NCBI GenBank assembly: GCA_037349105.1
Contig: JAYJMM010000041.1
Coordinates: forward strand, 4,216,001-4,280,000
Length of the DNA: 64,000 nucleotides
DNA from: Limnomonas spitsbergensis
Lineage: Eukaryota; Chlorophyta; Chlorophyceae; Chlamydomonadales
Direction: 5' to 3'
The notes beneath the pieces are model-generated. The model did no database searches and was not told where the DNA came from. It saw only the letters and a list, made by a program, of their open reading frames with translations. Shown piece after piece: positions 10,822 through 17,755 of this stretch (positions are counted from its first letter, which is position 1; each line of letters opens with the position of its first letter). The position numbers were made by a program, and so were the translations under genes.

Positions 10822-13800
10822 ATGATGGAGACCCCGTCCCCGTTATCAGACGTGGAAGACGAGCATGCCGACCAGGGGGAGCCGCAGGGAGGAGTGCAAC
10901 AGGCCGTGGGTCAGCACGCTTCTTCTAGCAGTGACGAGAGCGGCTCAGGGAACAGAAGACTACGACAGCGCAGCAGAAGCGCGCAAAGGACCATCAGTGA
11001 GGAGCGCCACGGGACGGCGCCAACACCGGCAGCCAGGACCCAGCGGCAAGGCGCGATGCAGCGCAGCACCAGTGAGGAGCGGAGCAGGGACCGCAGGCAG
11101 CAGTCCCCAAGCAGGGGCCGCAGGCAGCGGTCACCCAGCAGGGACCAGCCCAGGGGCAGGTCCAGGGAGCGTCAGCCGGAGGAGTTCGCCAGGCCTTACA
11201 GGCAGGGGCCGGGGTATCAGCGAGGCCCAGGCCTGAGTCCTCCGGGCAGGGCCCAAGCAGGGGGCAGTGGGGTGGCAGAGCCTAAGCGTAATCTAGGACC
11301 CCGCCATGGAGGAGTCTGCTTCAGGTGCAACCAGCCTGGGCACTTTGCCAACGAGTGCACCAACCCTGAGCAGGCAGTGCTAAGAGGCGACAGGCCAGGG
11401 GCGCCTGCAGGCCCAGCGCGGGGCTATGGAGCCAGAGGGCCAGGCAGGAGCCAGGAGGTACCCGAGGGGAACCGGCGCCGGAACTTCGAGACGGCCATGG
11501 GGCCACCCCACGCAGGGGACGTCCAGCAGACAGCAGCGGGCCCTAGCGCGTGGCCAGGACCGCCAGCGCGACAAGAACCACCAGAACAGAGCGAGCAGCC
11601 AAGGTGGGGTGGGACAAGTAACCACACGTGCTTTATGACAGGCCACATGGAATTTAGCCAGGACAAGGGGCCCTACCAGGCTGAGGTCAGTCAGGCAGGA
11701 CCAGTTCAGGTGGCTCACCAGAGGGTGCCAGAAGGGCAGGTGGCCAGTCAGGTAAACCACTGGGCAATGGCGGTAGAGGCGTTGGCCATGAACCATTATG
11801 GGACCATGCCAGCAGGGTCGGCCAGGTCTGTGACACATGCGATGGAATTCTTGAGGGATCTCCAGAGGGGGGGGTGCCCAGCTCCGTGTGAAGGATGGCC
11901 AAATCTGTTGCAGAGGTTCCTAGACAGGGAATGGGACACGTACGATGAACAGTGGGATGAGTTTGAGAGACGCGAGCGGGAGGCAGTAGCCCAGCACAGC
12001 GTAGACGGGTGGGAGACCGATTCCGGTTCCATCTTGTCAGCAGGCGGATATGAACCTAGAGAACCATCACCGTTGCGTGAGGCAGAGTTTGCGCTGTTAT
12101 GTCCAGGTACACCGGAGGGCATTCAAGACACAGGCAGAGGGGTAGCGGGAGCAGCCGCCGGGACCAGGGAGCCAACCAGCATGGTGTCTCGATGCCCAGC
12201 AGCCAGAGGGGCCGCAGCAGGGAGCCAGCTGGACGATCTGGCGGGGCCCGTTAGGACCCACAAAAGCACTACCTCTCGGTGCAATGCTTGGGGAGGAGTA
12301 GACGAGGACGAAGAGACGCAGCACAGCAGTGAGAGGGGAGGGAGGTCTGACGCAAGGGGCGAGGACAGCCAGCTTGACCAGTCCTTCAGCAGAGACAGGT
12401 CCTACAGCAGAGAACGTGTCCACGTACAGCCGTTCCCGCCGTCACTGCCAGCAGGCGAGCCCTTTGTACAGTACTTCCGCCTGGGGGAAGAGATGCCAGA
12501 GGCGTCCACCTCCATGGCCATGCTGACTATGCCAGCACAGTCCAAGGACGGGCCATGTCGGTTGCAAAACCACAGGCTCCTGGGAGGCGGTGCGCTGACA
12601 TGTGTTAACAGAGCAGCAGCCATGCAGGCAGTGGCCAGGATGATTTTCCCGTGGGACGCGGTGACAGCTGTCCTGCTGGGCGCTGCGCTCAAAGGATACA
12701 TCCAGCCCAGCACAAATATGGCAGAGTATATGCAGAGGGGATGGTCTCGGCACCCCATCTATGCATATTGCGTTAGCGAGATGGTGGGTCTAGCCATTAC
12801 AGCAGGCATCACAGCGGTGGACGCAGCCGGCTGGGCACACCCGGACATGCCAGACATTACGCGGGCCGAGGGGATGTGGCAGGGCGCGCGGCCCGGGTTC
12901 ATGCGCACGCCGTGGGCGATGGATTGTGTCCATCAGCTGATGGGGCACCCAGCTCTCAGAGACCGCGCATTTTATGTGCCGGTCCTAGCCATGGGCGAGT
13001 ACGAGAGATTTGAGGAAACAGCAGAGCAGGCCCCAATTGGGGCAGGGCTGTGCCATCCAGGCGGGCAAAGACGGTGTGAAGCGACCATGGAGGCATCCAT
13101 TGTCATACCCAGGATGGTCGCAGGACAGGCAGTGCCATGGGGGCCGGCACCAGGGGAGGCCAGGTCAGCCATCCCGGTCCAGCAGCTAGTAACTTACTAC
13201 TATGAGGAGGTGGAAGATGGGGAGGTACCTGTTTCAGCAGCATGGATCCACATGCACGCCACTCAGGACGACAAGCCCGTCTACCTGTTCGCAAGGCACC
13301 AGGACAACGTGGCAATCACTAAATGCGCGTCGGTGGGTGAGGCAGAGTTCCATGCCTACACATACGCCAGGGGCGCAGATCCTACAGTGTGGACGCTCAT
13401 GCTTCTGGCGCTGCAGCGAACCTTGCTTCCAGGACAGCTGTCAGTAGCCATGCGGCACGTGTGGGGCGTAGAGGAGCAGTGGGCTCCTATTGCCATAACA
13501 ACCTGTCCCACCTGGCCTTACGGGCCACAAAGGACACCAGCATCGGGTGCCATGTGGGAAGGAGAGGAGGAGCTCGCGCGCTCGCCATTCGCAGTGGAAC
13601 AGCTGGAAGCATGCGTGCTCCAGTGGGTGCGTCAGGAGAGGAGAGCGTGGCACGACAACAGGGCAAGCAGCGTGCTACCCTATTGGCAGGCATATGCCAT
13701 AACAACGCAGTTGTGGAGACAGGCGCATCCGGAAGGGGTGCGCACGCTGCACCCCCTGTTCAGAGGAGCAGGGGAGGTCGGCATTGAGGAGGAATTGGAA

Positions 13801-15105
13801 GCCCTAGGGAACCAGCCAAGGATAGGACACTGGCTGGTGGGCAGGCGCGGTCCAGTCTCGGAGGAACCTGCGGCAGCTAACGGTCCTGCCCAGGAAGAAG
13901 AGCCAGAATGGACCCAGGCAGCATTCGTCACCACATTAGGGGCAGCCGCATCCTCATGGGAATGGCTGGAGCCCATGGGGGACATGGAGGTGTCAGCCCT
14001 GGAGGTAGAGACCGGGGATCGGGCGGAGCCCCAGACACCCCCGGACAGCCCCAGCAGACCAATTGCAGGAGACCTGGACAGCGGGGAGCCAAGGCCCAGC
14101 ACAGAACTGCGCCACCGCCAGGAGGGCAGGGGGCGGCTAGGGGAGGAAAGTGAAGACCCTTCGGAAGGGCCACCATCACTGGTGCAGGATTCAGAGTCGG
14201 AAGAGGAGTGGGGCGCTGACGGAAGCCCGTTCCCAGCAAGGATCAGCCTCACAAGAGCTGATGCTGGGGATGCAGATGGAATGGAAGAGCCAACCAACGC
14301 GGGCCCTGAACCAGGGAGTCCAGAGTGGGGCCGCGAGGAGGAGTTGTTACAGCTCCGGCAGGAGTGGATGCGCGGTGTTGTTCAAGAGCAAGCAGCCATG
14401 GAAGAGCGCAGAACCAGGAGAGCCGAGATAGAACGCAGCAGCAAGGTCGCACTAGAGGAGGAGGCACACCAGGTCGCAGTGGGGGTCAGCCCGCGGCAGG
14501 CAGTAGACCAGTACGCACGCGAGCCCAAGGGGGCAGCAGCAGGCGGGGCAAACAGCAGGCGCCCAGGGGGCGCCCAGATCAGCCCGCCAGCACAGGCAGC
14601 AGCAAGGGAGCCCTGGGGTGACCCGGCAGCATACAGCACGGGACGCTGGGTGGCAGTGCTCAGGAACTTCGTGGATCAGCTGGACGTGTTAAGAAGACAG
14701 GAAATGGGGCAGCAAGAGGCAAGCCAGGAGGCTAGCCTGCTTTTCCGACTCAGAATGCTGCCACAGCCCGATCCAAACCCCAGGATGGGCGGTCAGGGAG
14801 CTACAGGAGGAGCTGACGGAGAGAATATCAGCCCTCAACACGATGGGAGCAAAGGGAATGGACACCCGACAGCCGTCGGACAGCCGCAGCAGCCAAGCCC
14901 AAACCAGCAGGGGGGTGGACCTTGCAAGGAGGGTTGCCAGCGCTCGGGAATCCAGGCGACAGGACTGTGGGCCAGAGGAGCCCGCGGGTGCCGGCAGCAG
15001 CAAGACGGTGCAGCGCACCACTCACAGGCAGGAGCGGCTGGCACAAGGCAGCACAGGACAGATCCCAGGAGCAGGGCCAGAAAGGGCCGGTGCGGCTCAG
15101 GCTGA
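10822..15105 (+). CDS. gag: Large gag-like polyprotein with CCHC zinc knuckle
   Basis: 1,427 codons, unusually long for a gag. After a Ser/Arg-rich basic stretch (about residues 35-120) there is one CCHC knuckle, CFRCNQPGHFANEC (11317-11358, residues 166-179), the nucleic-acid-binding motif of nucleocapsid. The middle region (about 560-1010) is well-ordered, Trp-rich sequence with no family I recognise. The C-terminal third is acidic, Pro/Gly/Gln-rich and probably disordered. No retropepsin D[ST]G motif in a proper hydrophobic context was found. The frame ends in TGA at 15103 and overlaps the pol frame, which lies +1 relative to it. Confidence 0.75.
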   Translation: MMETPSPLSDVEDEHADQGEPQGGVQQAVGQHASSSSDESGSGNRRLRQRSRSAQRTISEERHGTAPTPAARTQRQGAMQRSTSEERSRDRRQQSPSRGRRQRSPSRDQPRGRSRERQPEEFARPYRQGPGYQRGPGLSPPGRAQAGGSGVAEPKRNLGPRHGGVCFRCNQPGHFANECTNPEQAVLRGDRPGAPAGPARGYGARGPGRSQEVPEGNRRRNFETAMGPPHAGDVQQTAAGPSAWPGPPARQEPPEQSEQPRWGGTSNHTCFMTGHMEFSQDKGPYQAEVSQAGPVQVAHQRVPEGQVASQVNHWAMAVEALAMNHYGTMPAGSARSVTHAMEFLRDLQRGGCPAPCEGWPNLLQRFLDREWDTYDEQWDEFERREREAVAQHSVDGWETDSGSILSAGGYEPREPSPLREAEFALLCPGTPEGIQDTGRGVAGAAAGTREPTSMVSRCPAARGAAAGSQLDDLAGPVRTHKSTTSRCNAWGGVDEDEETQHSSERGGRSDARGEDSQLDQSFSRDRSYSRERVHVQPFPPSLPAGEPFVQYFRLGEEMPEASTSMAMLTMPAQSKDGPCRLQNHRLLGGGALTCVNRAAAMQAVARMIFPWDAVTAVLLGAALKGYIQPSTNMAEYMQRGWSRHPIYAYCVSEMVGLAITAGITAVDAAGWAHPDMPDITRAEGMWQGARPGFMRTPWAMDCVHQLMGHPALRDRAFYVPVLAMGEYERFEETAEQAPIGAGLCHPGGQRRCEATMEASIVIPRMVAGQAVPWGPAPGEARSAIPVQQLVTYYYEEVEDGEVPVSAAWIHMHATQDDKPVYLFARHQDNVAITKCASVGEAEFHAYTYARGADPTVWTLMLLALQRTLLPGQLSVAMRHVWGVEEQWAPIAITTCPTWPYGPQRTPASGAMWEGEEELARSPFAVEQLEACVLQWVRQERRAWHDNRASSVLPYWQAYAITTQLWRQAHPEGVRTLHPLFRGAGEVGIEEELEALGNQPRIGHWLVGRRGPVSEEPAAANGPAQEEEPEWTQAAFVTTLGAAASSWEWLEPMGDMEVSALEVETGDRAEPQTPPDSPSRPIAGDLDSGEPRPSTELRHRQEGRGRLGEESEDPSEGPPSLVQDSESEEEWGADGSPFPARISLTRADAGDADGMEEPTNAGPEPGSPEWGREEELLQLRQEWMRGVVQEQAAMEERRTRRAEIERSSKVALEEEAHQVAVGVSPRQAVDQYAREPKGAAAGGANSRRPGGAQISPPAQAAAREPWGDPAAYSTGRWVAVLRNFVDQLDVLRRQEMGQQEASQEASLLFRLRMLPQPDPNPRMGGQGATGGADGENISPQHDGSKGNGHPTAVGQPQQPSPNQQGGGPCKEGCQRSGIQATGLWARGARGCRQQQDGAAHHSQAGAAGTRQHRTDPRSRARKGRCGSG

Positions 15106-17752
15106 CACGGCCGAGTTGCAGGGGAAAAAGTCAAAGAAGGCTAGGCGACGCGCAGGAAAGGCGCAGAGGGCAGCCGCGGACAGGAACCGTGGCAGCAGGC
15201 CAGGAATGGACTGCCCAGTCCTGCCACTCAGGATCAGCCAGGTAGACCTGGAGATCACATGGGCCAGGGGGCAGCAGAGGCCAGCGCAGAGTGCAGAGCC
15301 ATGCGTACAGCCCACAGAGCACCTACCGCAGCAACCCACGAGGAAGATGCCAGCTTGCAGAGGACTCCTCACCTGTACAGCATTTAAGGGGATCCTTACG
15401 GGGATGCTCCAGCTGATACTGGTGTGGCTTCTGCTGTCGGTGTGTGTGCCGGGGGCGCGAGCCACCGAGCAGGGGGTACGAGGAGGAGGATTTACAGCAG
15501 GCCAAGGGGCTTTTGTGTCTGGACAAGAGGCAGCAGCAAAGCTATCGTCTGGATGGTTGCGCCCGCCAGCAGTCATCCCCATGGGGGGTACCAGCAGGAG
15601 GGGTGCCTGCAGCCAGCAGGAGAGCTGGCACAGCGGCAACACCACTGGCAGGGAAGAGTCGCCCGCGGAGGACGACCCGCAGGCGGCTGAGATGATCGAC
15701 ATGTTCCAGCCGGGGGGAGTAGTGGAGCCGCCCGCGGAGTACGTCAAGACCAAGGAGGGGTGGCTGCTGGGCCAGCACCCCGACTTCACTGCGGAGCAGC
15801 AGGAGAGCCTGGAGCAGAGCCTCCGGGATCGCCAAGGAGCATTCGCTTACTCCATGGAGGATCTACCAGGCTACTGCGGCACGCAGGGTGAGTTTACGCT
15901 GGCTTTAGAAGACGAGGTCAGTTCGTGCTTTCAGAAGTCCAGGGATATGCCACCGCCTAAGGCGGCGATTTTTAAGGAAAAGTGTCAGCCGATGATTGAG
16001 GCAGGCATCATAGTCAAGGTGCCCCAGGGGGGGCCTATCAAGTTTGCAGCCAACTCGGTAGTAGCAGCCAAGAAGAGTGCTGAGACTGGGGAGTGGACAG
16101 ACCATCGGATAGCGCACGATATGCGCAGGTTAAACCAGCGTACGGCTAAGCAGGAATTTGCAATCCCCAGGTTGGAGACTATTTTTCAGAACCTGGGCAC
16201 TGCCAAGATATTCAGCAAGGTTGATCTCCGGTCGGGGTTCATGCAGATCCCTATAAAGGTCGAGGACCAGCCTAAGACAGCTTTCTGGATGGGACCTGAG
16301 CTTTGGATGTACACAAAGCTCAACTTCGGTCTGCGCAATGGGCCTCCCTTCTTTCAGCGTATGATGGAAGAGGAGATTGCCAGGGCAGGCCTGAGTGCGT
16401 TCTGCGTGGCATTCATTGACGATCTGCTAGTGTACAGTGACACACCGGCAGAACACATCAGGCATGTGGAGCTGATGTTGGACATGCTCCACAGTGTAGG
16501 ATTAAGGGCGCACCCCGACAAGTCCCTGTTTGGGTGTGCAACAGTAGAGTACCTGGGTCACAATGTGTCGGCCCAGGGGCTCACGCCGCACGCAGCCAAG
16601 ATAGCAGCAGTTATGGCGCTGCCAGAGCCCACATCGGTGAAAAACATTCAGGAGGTCATGGGATTCTTGAATTTCTACCGGTGCTACGTCCCGGATTTCT
16701 CGAAAAAGGCGGCATGCATCAACGCATTGCTGGTCAAGGGGGTCCCGTTTGTGTGGGGGCCAGAGCAGTCGCAGGCGTTCCAGTTGATCAAAACAGAGAT
16801 GTGCGAGGGCGGAAGAGTCCTGCGCAGACCAGATTACAGTGGGACAGGGCCAGACGGCAAGGGGCCGCCAATGCCGTTCTTGTTGTACACAGATTTCTCT
16901 AAGCAAGGCATAGGCGCCGTGCTAGGGCAGTGTGACGACAGCAGGCGGGAGTATATGGTGGCATGCTCGTCCAGATCCCTGAACAAGAGCGAGAGGAACT
17001 ATTCCTCGTTCCAGGGGGAGATGCTGGCCGCAGTGTATGCAGCACGCACATACCGCCACATGCTGTTTGGATGCAAGGTGCATCTCATCACCGACCATGA
17101 GCCGCTCACTTACCTCATGGACAATCAGACGCTGGTGGGCCAGCATGCTAGGTGGGCTCTCATGCTTCAAGAACTGGACATTACCATTGTCCACCGCTCA
17201 GGGGCATGCCACCAGAATGCGGACATCCCGTCCAGATCGCCACTCCCATCCTCAGCTGACCGCACAGGGGCCAGGCTCGACACAGCCGCTCCCGAGCCAG
17301 CAGTCCAGGAGGAGGCAGGTGGGAAACAAGTAGCTTTGCTCACGGGGTTGGGCAGAGTGAACCAGTGGCATGCAGACCAGATAGTGCGCATGGCGCAGGA
17401 GGGCAGAAGGAGAGTACAGATAATGCGAGCTGCAGAGGCAGCTTGCGTGACAGCACAGGTGGGGCAGGAGATATCCTCTGCCGCCACTGACGATGATGAG
17501 CAGGCGCAGCCTGTCAGTACGGCAGAACAGGCATTCAGCAACAAGGAGCGGGCCAGGACAATGATCAGTGATGTTCTTGCTGACCTGCCTCGGGTGACGC
17601 CCCCTCATTTACATGCAGGCCTGGACACAGCTTGCCTGTCGAGTGGGGCTGTGCGGGCCATGGAGACCGAGGGAGTCGTCCTTTTCGAGCCCTTTGGAGG
17701 TATGGGCTCAGGGCTGGAGATGGTGCTCAGGGCAGGTATCCCAGTGGTGTAG
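14693..17752 (+). CDS. pol: Pol, first part: reverse transcriptase, RNase H and start of DNA methyltransferase
   Basis: The frame opens after a TAA at 14690 and overlaps gag by about 410 nt in the +1 frame; the first ATG is at 14843. Residues below count from that ATG. RT: LRSGFMQIPI, then FIDD (residues 524-527, DNA 16412-16423) as the YXDD catalytic box, then EYLGHNVSAQG and the MGFLNFYRCYVPDFS connection. RNase H: Asp684 (YTDFS), Glu726, Asp751 (ITDHEPL) and the final HQNADIPSR. A hydrophobic stretch (MLQLILVWLLLSVCVPG) lies upstream of RT, where a protease would be expected. From about residue 925 the methyltransferase starts, with motif I FEPFGGMGSG (17684-17713). The frame stops at TAG 17750-17752, in the middle of that domain. 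Confidence 0.85.
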   Translation, partial: EDRKWGSKRQARRLACFSDSECCHSPIQTPGWAVRELQEELTERISALNTMGAKGMDTRQPSDSRSSQAQTSRGVDLARRVASARESRRQDCGPEEPAGAGSSKTVQRTTHRQERLAQGSTGQIPGAGPERAGAAQADTAELQGKKSKKARRRAGKAQRAAADRNRGSRPGMDCPVLPLRISQVDLEITWARGQQRPAQSAEPCVQPTEHLPQQPTRKMPACRGLLTCTAFKGILTGMLQLILVWLLLSVCVPGARATEQGVRGGGFTAGQGAFVSGQEAAAKLSSGWLRPPAVIPMGGTSRRGACSQQESWHSGNTTGREESPAEDDPQAAEMIDMFQPGGVVEPPAEYVKTKEGWLLGQHPDFTAEQQESLEQSLRDRQGAFAYSMEDLPGYCGTQGEFTLALEDEVSSCFQKSRDMPPPKAAIFKEKCQPMIEAGIIVKVPQGGPIKFAANSVVAAKKSAETGEWTDHRIAHDMRRLNQRTAKQEFAIPRLETIFQNLGTAKIFSKVDLRSGFMQIPIKVEDQPKTAFWMGPELWMYTKLNFGLRNGPPFFQRMMEEEIARAGLSAFCVAFIDDLLVYSDTPAEHIRHVELMLDMLHSVGLRAHPDKSLFGCATVEYLGHNVSAQGLTPHAAKIAAVMALPEPTSVKNIQEVMGFLNFYRCYVPDFSKKAACINALLVKGVPFVWGPEQSQAFQLIKTEMCEGGRVLRRPDYSGTGPDGKGPPMPFLLYTDFSKQGIGAVLGQCDDSRREYMVACSSRSLNKSERNYSSFQGEMLAAVYAARTYRHMLFGCKVHLITDHEPLTYLMDNQTLVGQHARWALMLQELDITIVHRSGACHQNADIPSRSPLPSSADRTGARLDTAAPEPAVQEEAGGKQVALLTGLGRVNQWHADQIVRMAQEGRRRVQIMRAAEAACVTAQVGQEISSAATDDDEQAQPVSTAEQAFSNKERARTMISDVLADLPRVTPPHLHAGLDTACLSSGAVRAMETEGVVLFEPFGGMGSGLEMVLRAGIPVV

Positions 17753-17755
17753 TAC

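Noticed and set aside
12018..12029. DSGS in gag as a retropepsin active site
   Set aside because: The residues before it are Trp-Glu-Thr, not the hydrophobic pair expected, and no flap or second motif follows.
10801..17752. Genome-wide reassignment of TAG to glutamine
   Set aside because: Two internal TAG codons in one element are weak evidence, and no host gene here uses an internal TAG in a supported way.
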